Below are positions 44,126 to 53,015 of a DNA stretch of 64,000 bases, in pieces. How positions within the stretch are numbered: position 1 is the first letter of the stretch; every line of letters starts with the position of its first letter. Location of the stretch: assembly GCA_900547395.1 (NCBI GenBank), contig URGP01000001.1, positions 102,141 through 166,140 on the forward strand, given 5' to 3'. Under the pieces are notes generated by a model. It had not been told where the DNA came from, made no database searches, and saw nothing but the letters and a program-made list of their open reading frames with translations. Made by a program: the position numbers and the translations under genes. This stretch comes from an uncultured Opitutales bacterium. GTDB lineage: Bacteria > Verrucomicrobiota > Verrucomicrobiia > Opitutales > Intestinicryptomonadaceae.

Positions 44126-46075
44126 TTATGCCTTATAGGAATTAAATATTTCTTCAATGGCATTCAAAAGCGCAGTCAAATTTTTGCGCGCGTCCGCTTT
44201 TGCGCCGCAAAGCTCTGCCGCTGAATTTACATTCTCGCGCGCAAATGCGTAAAATTTGATTTTAGGCTCTGTGCCCGACGCCCTTATCGCAAACGAATAC
44301 CCGTTTTCAAGCTTGTAGAAGAAGAATTTTTCCTTTGCGATTTTCTTTCCGTCCGCGTCGAAAACATCGTCTTTTGAAAAATTCAAAACGCTTGCAACTT
44401 TCACGCCGCCTACGCTTTCAAGCGGAGAATTTTCAAGCATGTTCAAAAAATCCCTTATGTAAGCAGAGCCGCTTGCGCCCTCTTTGTAAACGCTCTTCAA
44501 GTCTTCGAGGAAATAGCCGTTTCTAAGATAAATTTCGTCCAAATACTCGTCAACCGTCTTGCCCGCGCTCTTTAAATAAGCGAGAAGCTCGCTAAACATA
44601 ATCACAGCCATATTCGCGTCTTTATCCCTAACGCTGTCCGTTCCCAAAAAGCCGTAGCTTTCCTCTCCGCCAAAGACAAAGAAAGTAGAATTTTTCTGCA
44701 AGAGCCTTGCCTTTTCCAAATACGAAAGATTAAGATAGTCCAAATTGGCAACCTTGCTTTCAAGCTCTTCCTGATAGTCGCGAAGCTTCGCGCCAATCCA
44801 TTTAAAGCCCGTCAAGGTGTTTATGCACTTGACCCCGTAAGAGGACGCGATGGCGTCCTGCAATGGGCTTGTTACAAAAGTTTTTATTATCGCGGAATTT
44901 TCGGGGATTTTTATAATGCCGCGCTCAATCATTTTTGAAATGCGGTAGTCGCACAAAAGCGAGCCTATCATATTGCCCGTCAAAAGCCTCATTTCTCCGT
45001 TTCGCGCCCTGAAAGCCACGCCCATTCTGTCGGCGTCGGGGTCGGTCGCGACAACGCATTCTGCGCCCGTGTCGTTGGCAAGAGAAATTGCCATCGAAAG
45101 AGTTTCGGCATATTCGGGATTGGGCTGCTTTACCGTGGGGAAACGCGGATCCATCACCATCTGTTCTTCCTGCAAAATCGGCTCCAAACCGAAGTGCCGC
45201 ATAACCTCGGGGCAAAGCACGGCTCCCGTGCCGTGGACGGGAGTAAAGACGATTTTCGGAGGATTTTTGCGCATTATGTCTTTATCGATGACGCAGTCTT
45301 CCAAGCTCTTTATGTACGAATCTTCCAAGCTTTTTTCTACGGTTTCGACATTTTTTAAATCTATTTCCAAAAAATCTTTCACGCTCTTTAAATCGACCGA
45401 CTTCACGCAGGAGACAATGCCGTCGGCATGTTCAAATGCGGCTTGCGCGCCGTCTGAAAAGTACACTTTATATCCGTTGTCGCTCGACGGATTGTGGGAA
45501 GCTGTAATGACTATGCCCGCAGTTGCGCCGCTTCTTATGACGGTATAGGAAAGCTGGGGAGTGGAGCGCGGTCCGTCGAAAATTTTTACAACGCCTCCGA
45601 GCTTTGACCATACAGAAGCCGCAAGCTCGCAGAAATGGCGGGAAAAATGGCGGACGTCGTGGGCTATGACCAATTTGGGCGCGCCGAGAGAATTTTCATC
45701 GCACCACTTTTTGCAGTAGGCAAAAAGCCCCATTGTCGCCCTTGCCACATTGATGTCGTTCATGCAGTTCGAGCCGACTGCCGCGTGTTCGGGAGTCCCC
45801 TGCGAAGAGACGCTGCCAAGCTCGAAAGACGCCTTGTTTTTTGCGATGGTTCTGCCGCGCATTCCGCCCGTCCCGAACTCTATGGTTTTGAAAAACCTGT
45901 CGTTTAACTCCTCGTAAAATTTCCCTTCAAAAAGCTCCAAGACGCTCGATAAAGCCCAATCTTGAAGAATGCCGCTTTCGACCCATTCGCAAATATTCTT
46001 GCATGCAGATTCGAGCAAAAGCCCGCAGGCGGCAGATTTCTTGGTAATGTTTATAATTTCCGTTTGCTTGTCCAT
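44126..46075 (-). CDS. Phosphoglucomutase/phosphomannomutase (PGM2/PgcA-like)
   Basis: A 649-residue alpha-D-phosphohexomutase. It shows KTIEFGTGGMRGRTI near the N-terminus, the active-site serine loop GIVITASHNPSSDNGYKVYFSDGAQ, the metal loop ATDPDADRMGVAFR, the sugar loop FGGEESYGF and the phosphate loop FAIRASGTEPKIKFYAF. The long form, with inserted helices, fits PGM2/PgcA, which makes glucose-1-phosphate; this would feed GlgB and surface glycans. The start is uncertain: ATG 46073-46075 (MDKQTE) is preferred to one ten codons upstream. Promoter at 46127-46155. Confidence 0.92.
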   Translation of the reverse strand: MDKQTEIINITKKSAACGLLLESACKNICEWVESGILQDWALSSVLELFEGKFYEELNDRFFKTIEFGTGGMRGRTIAKNKASFELGSVSSQGTPEHAAVGSNCMNDINVARATMGLFAYCKKWCDENSLGAPKLVIAHDVRHFSRHFCELAASVWSKLGGVVKIFDGPRSTPQLSYTVIRSGATAGIVITASHNPSSDNGYKVYFSDGAQAAFEHADGIVSCVKSVDLKSVKDFLEIDLKNVETVEKSLEDSYIKSLEDCVIDKDIMRKNPPKIVFTPVHGTGAVLCPEVMRHFGLEPILQEEQMVMDPRFPTVKQPNPEYAETLSMAISLANDTGAECVVATDPDADRMGVAFRARNGEMRLLTGNMIGSLLCDYRISKMIERGIIKIPENSAIIKTFVTSPLQDAIASSYGVKCINTLTGFKWIGAKLRDYQEELESKVANLDYLNLSYLEKARLLQKNSTFFVFGGEESYGFLGTDSVRDKDANMAVIMFSELLAYLKSAGKTVDEYLDEIYLRNGYFLEDLKSVYKEGASGSAYIRDFLNMLENSPLESVGGVKVASVLNFSKDDVFDADGKKIAKEKFFFYKLENGYSFAIRASGTEPKIKFYAFARENVNSAAELCGAKADARKNLTALLNAIEEIFNSYKA

Positions 46076-46126
46076 ATTTTTTACGAGTTGAAACAGTGGT
46101 TTCAATAAATTGCCAATATGCCTTGA

Positions 46127-46155
46127 ATTTAAGATTTAATACTTATTTTTGTCAA
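46127..46155 (-). promoter_or_regulatory. Promoter of the phosphohexomutase gene
   Basis: Minus strand TTGACA (46150-46155), 17-base spacer and TTAAAT (46127-46132). It sits in the short gap between the terminase gene and the mutase gene, so the mutase does not depend on the phage-type operon. Confidence 0.6.
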
Positions 46156-46181
46156 TTACATTTATAAAAATTTATCGGAAT

Positions 46182-47528
46182 TTACCAGACGAATTCATTT
46201 GTTTTTTTCGCGATAAGCTCGACTTTTGCGTCCGCCTCTTTCGAGCCGAAATTCGCGAGAGCCAAAGCCCAAAACCTGTCGGAATGCCCGTCGGCGGAAG
46301 ATTCCGCCACAAATCTCACCCCGCCCAAAAGCGAAGTTTTGCGCTTCACTCCCCTCAAATCGGCAAAAATTTCCGCAGAATTTGGAATGCGTATTTTCGA
46401 ACTTTCAAAAGCCGTGCGAAGGGGATAGGCAAGCTCCTCCTTGACTGCCGCCGTAAACGATATTCCCTCCACCCTCGAAGAGCCGAAACGCTCCTCCGCC
46501 CTCTCGGCAAACTGCCTGCCGATTCCCGTTTTGTCGATACATACCCTGCGCAAAGCGGGATTTTGCATGTAAGAATACAAAACCGACTCCTGTTCGGCAA
46601 ACGACGCGTCTTGCATGGACTTGACGTCCCGCGTGTACAAAGTGTCGCCCAGTTTTTCCAGAAGCCAAAAAACGGTCAAGTCTTTGCACCTGCCCACATC
46701 AACGCCCAAAAACAAAACTCCGCTTGAAACCCTGCGCCAGTCTTCGCCTTCATCGTAAGCGCATTTCAAGAGGAAATCGTATTTTAAAAACGACGAATTG
46801 TCGTCGAAAGGTTCGCACATATACTCCTGCATGAAGCTTTCATGGTCGGCGCACGAGTTTTTCACATAGTCAAAATATTCAGCCTCGTCCATTTGCGCGA
46901 TTTCGCTTTCGGGGCTTGACGCCGCCTTTAATTTTTCCAGAAATCCCTGCTCGAGGGCGTCCTGCAAGGTGACCCTGTGGACTGAAATTTTTTTGGGATT
47001 TGCGCCAAACCGAGCCTCTTCCAAAAGCTTGTTGAAAAAGTTTTCCTTCCCCCTGTGCGTTGAAATGATTTCAAGCCTTCCGCCCCATGTTATGCCGGGA
47101 TAGGCTATCGAATAAAGCCTGCGCGGGTCGGGATGCAAGGCAAACTCGTCCAAAATCCTCGTCCCCCGCTTGCCCGCCTGAGCGTCGGGGTTGGAAGAAA
47201 GCGAGTTTATGGAAGTGCCGTTTTTGAACAGCAGCGTTTTGGCTCCGGCATCGTCTCCGCAAAAAGAGCGCGCCGCGCCGATTTCAAAAGCCGCAATATC
47301 CAAAATTTCCGCAAACTTTTTGCAGTCGGCAATAAAGAGCCGCGCCTGCAATTCGTCGCGAGAGCTAACCCATGAATCGAGCTTTGAGGAGGTTTTCGAA
47401 TGCTCTCTGACAAGCGAATAGGCGGCAGTCCAGCTCATTCCGATTTGTCTGGATTTTTCCATGATTTTGATTTTGGAATTGTCCAAAATCCATTTTTTCT
47501 GGTATGGCAAAAAGAAGTCTTCGCGCAT
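46182..47528 (-). CDS. Mu-like phage terminase large subunit (gp28-like)
   Basis: A 448-residue DNA-packaging motor. The ATPase half has a Walker A-type loop MEKSRQIGMSWTAAYS (about residues 23-38), Walker B with catalytic Glu RILDEFALHPDP (about 129-140) and coupling motif EIISTHRG. The RNase-H-like nuclease half has its aspartates in LFLGVDVGRCKDLTVF (about 275-290), RRVCIDKTGIGRQFAE and DGHSDRFWALALA near the end. All key residues seem present, so it looks functional. The gene is last in a four-gene run that follows the gp25-gp28 order of phage Mu. Capsid, portal and integrase genes are absent around it. Confidence 0.88.
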   Translation of the reverse strand: MREDFFLPYQKKWILDNSKIKIMEKSRQIGMSWTAAYSLVREHSKTSSKLDSWVSSRDELQARLFIADCKKFAEILDIAAFEIGAARSFCGDDAGAKTLLFKNGTSINSLSSNPDAQAGKRGTRILDEFALHPDPRRLYSIAYPGITWGGRLEIISTHRGKENFFNKLLEEARFGANPKKISVHRVTLQDALEQGFLEKLKAASSPESEIAQMDEAEYFDYVKNSCADHESFMQEYMCEPFDDNSSFLKYDFLLKCAYDEGEDWRRVSSGVLFLGVDVGRCKDLTVFWLLEKLGDTLYTRDVKSMQDASFAEQESVLYSYMQNPALRRVCIDKTGIGRQFAERAEERFGSSRVEGISFTAAVKEELAYPLRTAFESSKIRIPNSAEIFADLRGVKRKTSLLGGVRFVAESSADGHSDRFWALALANFGSKEADAKVELIAKKTNEFVW

Positions 47529-47531
47529 TTT

Positions 47532-47900
47532 TTACAAAAGCTTTAATTTTTTTTCGATTTTGCGCAAAACGTCTTCTGTGATTTCCCCCGCAGGCTTGAT
47601 TTCGGACGCCGCCGAGCTCTTCGCCTTCGCGCCGTTTTCAGAAGAGACGAGCTTGTGAATCACGCCCGAAAGAGTATTCAAGTCGGAAAGCTCGAAATTT
47701 TCAGACGGAGTCCTGCAAAAGAAATCGAACAAAAGCTCCCAAGCCGCCTCAATGGTGGCTTCGGCTATAGTGGACTTTCCGCAAGACGCCTTATCGGCAA
47801 GTTTTTTTGCCGCCTTTATGCGCTTCAAATGCGCGGAAAAATCCGCCGCAGTCTTGGATTTTGAGGATTTTACCCCGCCGGTTTTATTTTCAACTTCCAT
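47532..47900 (-). CDS. Mu gp27-position phage protein, probable terminase small subunit
   Basis: A 122-residue, mainly helical, Lys-rich protein. Its N-terminus is Lys/Ser-rich and the middle has a helical FSAHLKRIKAAKKLADKAS and EAAWELLFDFFCRTPSENFELSDLNTLSG. It starts one base from the gp26-like gene and ends three bases before the terminase large subunit, exactly where Mu places gp27 (DUF3486), whose role is taken to be the small terminase. Sequence similarity to that family is not obvious to me; the assignment is from position. Confidence 0.55.
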   Translation of the reverse strand: MEVENKTGGVKSSKSKTAADFSAHLKRIKAAKKLADKASCGKSTIAEATIEAAWELLFDFFCRTPSENFELSDLNTLSGVIHKLVSSENGAKAKSSAASEIKPAGEITEDVLRKIEKKLKLL

Positions 47901-47901
47901 A

Positions 47902-48168
47902 CTAAAACCCCTCCGACTCCAAAAACGAAACGCCTCTTGAAGTCAGCCTGCTGCGCTTAAATCCTGCGCTTATAAAAGATGAAACACGCTCCAAAAGCCC
48001 GAGCCCCGCAAGATATTCAATGTCGGCAAAAAACTGCTTTTCGTCTAATTCAACACCTGAAAGCCTCAGTCCCTGCATCAGAATTTCGTCCGACATTGCG
48101 GCGGGATAGGCGGCTTGTAGTTGAAGCAATATCGCCCTGCGCGACAAATTCTTTTTTTGTGCGTCCAT
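47902..48168 (-). CDS. Winged-helix phage protein (Mu gp26/VpaChn25_0724-like)
   Basis: An 88-residue protein with a winged-helix layout: RRAILLQLQAAYPAAMSDEIL, then DEKQFFADIEYLAGLGLLERV and a C-terminal LTSRGVSFLESEGF. This pattern (isoleucine-rich first helix, 'd...yL...GLl...', 'LT.rG...') matches the small Mu-like phage family typified by VpaChn25_0724, found between gp25 and gp27. It may bind DNA during packaging. It lies one base from each neighbour. Confidence 0.65.
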   Translation of the reverse strand: MDAQKKNLSRRAILLQLQAAYPAAMSDEILMQGLRLSGVELDEKQFFADIEYLAGLGLLERVSSFISAGFKRSRLTSRGVSFLESEGF

Positions 48169-48169
48169 G

Positions 48170-48571
48170 CTAATCCTTAAATTTTATCGAAAGCTTGTCA
48201 GTTTTGACTGTAAGTTCCGAAATTCTCTGGTTTGCCAAGGCTGCCTGAGCCGCCAAAGAGCTTATGTTTTGCGCGTTTTTTGAAATCAACTCGCGCATTT
48301 CCGAAAGAGACGCCCCGTATTGCCGCTGCATAAGGCGCGTGTCCTCGCGGATTTCCGCGCGAAGCGTGCGCAAGTCGTGTGTCGCCTCCGACATTATGCG
48401 TATAAATTCGCCCCTAAGCTTTTCGAGGTGCGAATGCGTTACAAAAGACAAATTCGGGTCGCGGGACTGCAAATGGAACTGCCTTACTTTGAGGGCAAGA
48501 TAATACGCCCCCAAGAGAGAGCTTAAAACCATAAGCCCCGCGCCCACATACTGTGCGGATTCAATGTTCAT
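48170..48571 (-). CDS. Membrane-anchored coiled-coil phage protein (Mu gp25/DUF2730-like)
   Basis: A 133-residue protein with one N-terminal helix in the membrane (VGAGLMVLSSLLGAYYLALKV, about 9-29) and a long coiled coil (about 45-130: THSHLEKLRGEFIRIMSEAT, LRTLRAEIREDTRLMQ, NISSLAAQAALANQRISELT). Size, anchor and coiled coil match DUF2730, the gp25 position of Mu-like phages. It is the first gene of the packaging run and has a promoter so close that the mRNA may start at or near the ATG. Confidence 0.65.
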   Translation of the reverse strand: MNIESAQYVGAGLMVLSSLLGAYYLALKVRQFHLQSRDPNLSFVTHSHLEKLRGEFIRIMSEATHDLRTLRAEIREDTRLMQRQYGASLSEMRELISKNAQNISSLAAQAALANQRISELTVKTDKLSIKFKD

Positions 48572-48577
48572 TGCGCC

Positions 48578-48606
48578 ATTTTAAAGGATTTGGCAAACCC
48601 CGTCAA
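48578..48606 (-). promoter_or_regulatory. Promoter of the phage packaging operon, probably leaderless
   Basis: Minus strand TTGACG (48601-48606), 17-base spacer and TAAAAT (48578-48583). Only six bases separate the -10 from the ATG (48569-48571), so transcription should begin at or next to the start codon. Confidence 0.6.
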
Positions 48607-48656
48607 AGATGGCGTTGAAAAATTTGTTGGAATTGACGCTTTTGATGTTTTTGAGC

Positions 48657-48687
48657 AAAAAAAAGCGCGGAAAAGAGCTTCCGCGCT
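48657..48687 (-). terminator. Rho-independent terminator after the DUF481 gene
   Basis: AGCGCGGA (48664-48671) pairs with TCCGCGCT (48680-48687); the minus strand continues in T (A-run 48657-48663). It separates the DUF481 gene from the phage-type operon. Confidence 0.92.
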
Positions 48688-48708
48688 AAAAAAACAAATT
48701 CGCAATCC

Positions 48709-49770
48709 TTATTTAAGGGGAATTTCAAAGCCGAGAGTAAGGCGTTCTTCCTTCTTCTGGGCAGAACCCGAGTTGACGGCGTCGTAGCTGTAAAAATATC
48801 TCGCCGCCAAATTTACGACTTCCGTAACCTCAAATACGATGCCTGCGGAGAACATATAATTATACTTGTGCACATTCGTCAAAGAAATGCCCGCAAAGAA
48901 ATTCTGCTCGAAGCGCGAATACTTGTGGAATTTGTATGTCAAATCTTCCATGAAAGTCGCCATCGGCACCCAGTGCTCGTCGTATCCGTCGGCATTTACA
49001 TAGCGAATGGAAGGGCCTACGGAAACATTGATTACGAGTTTTTCGTCAAGAAACTTGAAAGAGCGTCCAAGACCCACGATTTCATCAACCTGATCTTTAA
49101 TGCCCTTAATCATGTCAACCGAATACGCAAGGGTGTTCGTGAAATACCAGTTCGACGCCTGGTCGAAGAAATGCTTGTAGTTTGTGCCGATACCGTACTT
49201 GTCGGTAGTCTTGTTGCGGTAAGACATGCCGTTGTCGAGAGTGCCCTTTTCGTAGGCGTAGTCGTAATAGGCGTTAAACTTGAATTCGTCCAATTCGCCC
49301 CACTTTTTGAAGCCCTCAAAGCCGAAAGTGTAGGAAGTTGTCTGCGAATCCGTCTTTCTGTACTCCACCGCGCCCGTAAGCTTGAATTCCCAGCCTTCGG
49401 GGACTATGCCGTGAACAAAATCCTTGTATTCGTCTATGAAGGATTTTTCTTCTGCAACATTTTCCGCGGGTTTATCCGAAGCGGCTATGGCATTCTGCGC
49501 GGCGGACTCTTCCGCAGGCTTTTCCGCAACTGCCTCTTTGGCAATTTCTTCCTGTTTTTTGTCAGTAGGAACCGCAGAAACCGAAACAATCTCCGAATTT
49601 GGTATGTCAATTAAGGCATACGGAGTTTGAACCGAAGTTTTGTCGTCCGTTTTGGCGGCGACTTCGCCTGTAATTCTATCGCCGTTTTTAAGCACAAAAA
49701 CATCGGCGTTCAGCGGCAATGAGGAAAGCGCAGCCAACGCCAAAAAAATATTCAATGTTATATTTTTCAT
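48709..49770 (-). CDS. DUF481 outer-membrane beta-barrel protein
   Basis: A 353-residue exported protein. The signal peptide (MKNITLNIFLALAALSSLPLNA) supports the ATG at 49768-49770. A short N-terminal beta domain with VFVLKNGDRITGEVAAKTDDKTSVQTPYA looks like the 'L.nGD.itG.v' motif that often precedes DUF481. An Ala/Glu-rich linker (about 65-115) and the DUF481 barrel (about 125-353: GAVEYRKTDSQTTSYTFGFEG, KYGIGTNYKHFFD, GPSIRYV, ending LTLGFEIPLK with a terminal hydrophobic strand) follow. The function of DUF481 proteins is unknown; YdiY is the best known member. Single-gene transcript. Confidence 0.85.
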   Translation of the reverse strand: MKNITLNIFLALAALSSLPLNADVFVLKNGDRITGEVAAKTDDKTSVQTPYALIDIPNSEIVSVSAVPTDKKQEEIAKEAVAEKPAEESAAQNAIAASDKPAENVAEEKSFIDEYKDFVHGIVPEGWEFKLTGAVEYRKTDSQTTSYTFGFEGFKKWGELDEFKFNAYYDYAYEKGTLDNGMSYRNKTTDKYGIGTNYKHFFDQASNWYFTNTLAYSVDMIKGIKDQVDEIVGLGRSFKFLDEKLVINVSVGPSIRYVNADGYDEHWVPMATFMEDLTYKFHKYSRFEQNFFAGISLTNVHKYNYMFSAGIVFEVTEVVNLAARYFYSYDAVNSGSAQKKEERLTLGFEIPLK

Positions 49771-49860
49771 AAACTGCGTTATAAAAATCAACAGACGGAA
49801 ATTTGCAAGCATTAAAAAAAGGTTGAAAGATTAAAAAAAATATCCAGAGTAGAAAAAATT

Positions 49861-50883
49861 ATGGCAGTACCGATTTCACAAGCAATGACAGTGGCGAAAT
49901 ACGCCATCGGAAATTCAATAAAGGGCGTAAAACGCTACCCTCTCGTAATGATGCTGGAGCCGCTGTTCCAATGCAACTTAAACTGCGTGGGATGCGGAAA
50001 AATACAATATCCGAGAGAAATCCTCGAAAAGAGAATGCCAAAAGAAGACGCATGGGCGGCAATCGAAGAATGCGGCGCGCCAATGGTGAGCATTGCGGGC
50101 GGCGAGCCGCTAATCCACCCGGAAATGCCTGAAATGATACAGGGATTCATCGACCGCAAGAAGTACATTTACATGTGCACAAACGCGCAGATTTTATTGA
50201 AAAAAATCGACCTTTACAAGCCGAACAAGTTCTTCTCTTTCGGCATACATTTAGACGGCGTTGAAGAAGTCCACGACAAGTCGGTAAATAAGCTTGGAGC
50301 GCATAAAATCGCAGTCGAGGCAATCAAAGAAGCCGTAAAAAGAGGCTTCAGAGTAACGACAAACACCACGATTTTCAACAATGCCGACCCGGAACTTGTC
50401 CGCAAGCACTTTGACGAAACAATGGCTCTCGGCGTCGAAGGAATGATGATTTCCCCCGGTTTTCCCTATGAAAAGGCGGCAAGCCAAGACATATTCCTCG
50501 AACGCAAAAAGACGGTCGAACTGTTCCGCAAAATCTTGTCGAACCCCGATCCGAAATGGGTTTTCAACCACTCGCCGAGTTTTCTCGCATTCTTGAAAGG
50601 CGAACAGGAATACGAATGCACCCCGTGGGGCAACCCCTGCTACAGCATTTTCGGATGGCAGAAACCCTGCTATCTGATTAACGACGGATACGTCAAAACT
50701 TACAAAGAACTGCTGGAATGCATCGACCAATACAAGCTCGGGCACAACGGCACGCGCCCCGAATGCAAAGACTGCATGCTCCACAGCGGCTATGAGCCAA
50801 GCGCGGTCTGCGACATTTTCGGCTCGTTCGGCGGCATGATGCGCGCGGCAAAGCACATGCGCAATTTCAAAAAGCGCGCATAG
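49861..50883 (+). CDS. hpnH: Radical SAM protein HpnH (adenosylhopane synthase type)
   Basis: A 340-residue radical SAM enzyme. It starts MAVPISQAMTVAKYAI and has YPLVMMLEPLFQCNLNCVGCGKIQYPREIL, with the CxxxCxxC cluster site at about residues 40-47, SIAGGEPLIHPEMPEMI, and the C-terminal DUF3463-type region with five to six cysteines (TPWGNPCYSIFGWQKPCYLI, ECKDCMLHSGYEPSAVCDIFG). HpnH joins 5'-deoxyadenosine to diploptene in hopanoid synthesis. No squalene-hopene cyclase or other hpn gene is present in the window, so either the pathway is elsewhere or this homologue has another lipid substrate. Confidence 0.9.
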   Translation: MAVPISQAMTVAKYAIGNSIKGVKRYPLVMMLEPLFQCNLNCVGCGKIQYPREILEKRMPKEDAWAAIEECGAPMVSIAGGEPLIHPEMPEMIQGFIDRKKYIYMCTNAQILLKKIDLYKPNKFFSFGIHLDGVEEVHDKSVNKLGAHKIAVEAIKEAVKRGFRVTTNTTIFNNADPELVRKHFDETMALGVEGMMISPGFPYEKAASQDIFLERKKTVELFRKILSNPDPKWVFNHSPSFLAFLKGEQEYECTPWGNPCYSIFGWQKPCYLINDGYVKTYKELLECIDQYKLGHNGTRPECKDCMLHSGYEPSAVCDIFGSFGGMMRAAKHMRNFKKRA

Positions 50884-50917
50884 CCTTTTAACACAAAAAT
50901 CCGCCATTGCGCCGCAA

Positions 50918-52981
50918 ATGTACTCCCCCGACGTAAAACAGCCGCTTTTCCTTTCGGAAACAAGCGATGCCATTTTCAAGGCGGGCGGCGCAATGCAGGA
51001 ATATCTCGGCTTTGAGCACCGTCCCGAACAGGAGGAGATGTCGAGATTTTGCGCGCAGGCGTTTGAATCCGACACCCCTTTGGTTTTTGAAGCAGGTACT
51101 GGGGTCGGCAAAAGCCTCGCATATTTGATACCCGGAATTATCGCGGCAAAAAGAACAAGACGCCCGCTCATAGTTTCGACAAACACGATAGCCCTTCAAC
51201 AGCAGATTTTAAACAAGGATTTGCCCCTCGTTAAGCTGCTTTTTACGCGCGACGAAACCCTGCGCGAATTTGCGGACTTCAAAACCGCTTTTTTGGTCGG
51301 CAGGGCGAATTACTTATGCACAACCCGCCTAAGAAGAGCAATCGCCGAAAAAACCGAACTTTTTGAAACCAAGGAAGCCGCGGAGCTTGAAAGAATACGC
51401 GAATGGGCGTTAACCACCGAAACGGGGCTCTACGAAGAGCTGAATCCGCCGCCCATGCCCGAAGTCTGGGGATGGGTAAACGCCGACTCCTCGTCCTGTA
51501 CGCTAAAAAACTGCTCCGACGGGCTTTGCTTCTACCAGAAAGCAAAAAAGAAAATCGCGGGAGCTGATGTCGTAATCGTAAACCACAGCCTGCTTTTTTC
51601 GTTGATTGCAAGCGGAGCTGCGAGTGAAATAGGCTCAAAGGGCGTTTTGTTTTCAAACGACATGTGCGTCTTGGACGAAGCCCATTTAATACATGACGTC
51701 GCGGCGGAAAATTTCGGGCTTTCAATTTCAAGCAGAGCTCTAAACAGGGAACTTAAACGAATTTACGATCCGCGCAAAAAAAGGGGGCTTATAATGCGCG
51801 GAGGTCTTGCAAGAGAAATCGAAAAAGACGTTGTTGCAGACGCCATTAGAGAAAGTGAAGAATTCTTTGCCTCTGTCAGGCAAAAATATTTGACAAAGCG
51901 CGACACCGTGTCGCTCTCCTCTCCGGAATGGATTGAAAACACTCTCGATAAACCTTTGGAAATTCTCGCGCAAACACTCGCCTCCCTCGCCTCCCGCGCC
52001 CAATCCGAACAGGCGGCATCTGAGATAAAGGACTATCAGCGCAGAATAATCGCCGCCAGAAACGCATTGCAAGACGCCGTTTTTTTAAGCTCGCGCGACC
52101 ATGTTTACTGGGTTGAAAAAAGCGGTTCTTCCGAAAACGTCTCCATTCAAAGCGCGCCGATAGACGTCGCTCCCATTTTAAGGGAAGTTCTCTTCGAGCG
52201 CGAAACATCGGTAATACTTACGTCCGCAACGCTTGCAACATCAAAGGGCAATTTGGATAGCTTCATCGAAAAGACGGGGGCGGAAGCGGCGGAAAAATTC
52301 GTTGCAAATTCTCCTTTCGACTACAAAAAAAACATGCGCGTAATGCTTTGCAACGACGCGCCCGAACCCGACAAAGACTCGAAAAAACTCGACTGCGAAA
52401 ACATCGCAAAAATAATCGAAAGGCTCTGCGCGGGCGTCGAAGGCGGCACCCTCGTCCTATTCACCGGCTATTACGAGATGAATAAGACTGCCGATTTTCT
52501 CTACGAAAGCAATATTTTGAAAGACAGGCGCATACTCGTCCAAAAGCAGATGCCGCGCGCGGAGCTGATTGCAAGATTTAAAGAGCACGGCAATGCGGTT
52601 TTGCTCGGAACAGACTCTTTTTGGACGGGAATCGATGTCCCAGGGAAAGCTTTGTCGCAAGTGATTATAACCCGACTTCCGTTCGCAAACCCATCGCACC
52701 CGCTCGTAGAAGCGCGAAACAACAAAATTTTAAGCGAGGGCGGAAAGCCTTTCATACAGCTTTCAATCCCCGAAGCGATAATTAAATTCAGGCAGGGCGT
52801 CGGAAGGCTCATACGCAGCAAAACCGACAAGGGCATAATTTCTCTCTTGGATTCCCGCCTTGTAAGCAAACCTTACGGCAGGAATTTCATGGCGGCCCTT
52901 CCGCCCGCCCCTGTTCTGCGGTTCAATTCGGTAAATCTTGAATTGCAGTTAAAAACCGCGCTAAACGAACTTAAAATTTGA
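50918..52981 (+). CDS. dinG: DinG-family ATP-dependent DNA helicase
   Basis: A 687-residue XPD/DinG-like 5'-3' helicase. It has Walker A in FEAGTGVGKSLAYLIPG (about residues 59-75), the iron-sulfur cluster cysteines around CTTRLRR and SSCTLKNCSDGLCFYQKAKKK (about 130-210), the DEAH box VLDEAHLIHD (about 250) and helicase motifs V-VI (DSFWTGIDVPGKALSQVIITRLPF, FRQGVGRLIRS). It likely resolves R-loops and other structures in repair. The symbol is by family; yoaA-type paralogues are hard to tell apart. The start has an in-frame candidate at 50918 only 34 bases after hpnH. Confidence 0.9.
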   Translation: MYSPDVKQPLFLSETSDAIFKAGGAMQEYLGFEHRPEQEEMSRFCAQAFESDTPLVFEAGTGVGKSLAYLIPGIIAAKRTRRPLIVSTNTIALQQQILNKDLPLVKLLFTRDETLREFADFKTAFLVGRANYLCTTRLRRAIAEKTELFETKEAAELERIREWALTTETGLYEELNPPPMPEVWGWVNADSSSCTLKNCSDGLCFYQKAKKKIAGADVVIVNHSLLFSLIASGAASEIGSKGVLFSNDMCVLDEAHLIHDVAAENFGLSISSRALNRELKRIYDPRKKRGLIMRGGLAREIEKDVVADAIRESEEFFASVRQKYLTKRDTVSLSSPEWIENTLDKPLEILAQTLASLASRAQSEQAASEIKDYQRRIIAARNALQDAVFLSSRDHVYWVEKSGSSENVSIQSAPIDVAPILREVLFERETSVILTSATLATSKGNLDSFIEKTGAEAAEKFVANSPFDYKKNMRVMLCNDAPEPDKDSKKLDCENIAKIIERLCAGVEGGTLVLFTGYYEMNKTADFLYESNILKDRRILVQKQMPRAELIARFKEHGNAVLLGTDSFWTGIDVPGKALSQVIITRLPFANPSHPLVEARNNKILSEGGKPFIQLSIPEAIIKFRQGVGRLIRSKTDKGIISLLDSRLVSKPYGRNFMAALPPAPVLRFNSVNLELQLKTALNELKI

Positions 52982-53015
52982 CGAAACCGAATTTTTCGGC
53001 AAAATAAAAATCATT

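Noticed and set aside
50251..51186. Minus-strand open frame of 311 codons opposite hpnH and dinG
   Set aside because: It lies across two genes with intact motifs on the plus strand and shows no domain or start signal.
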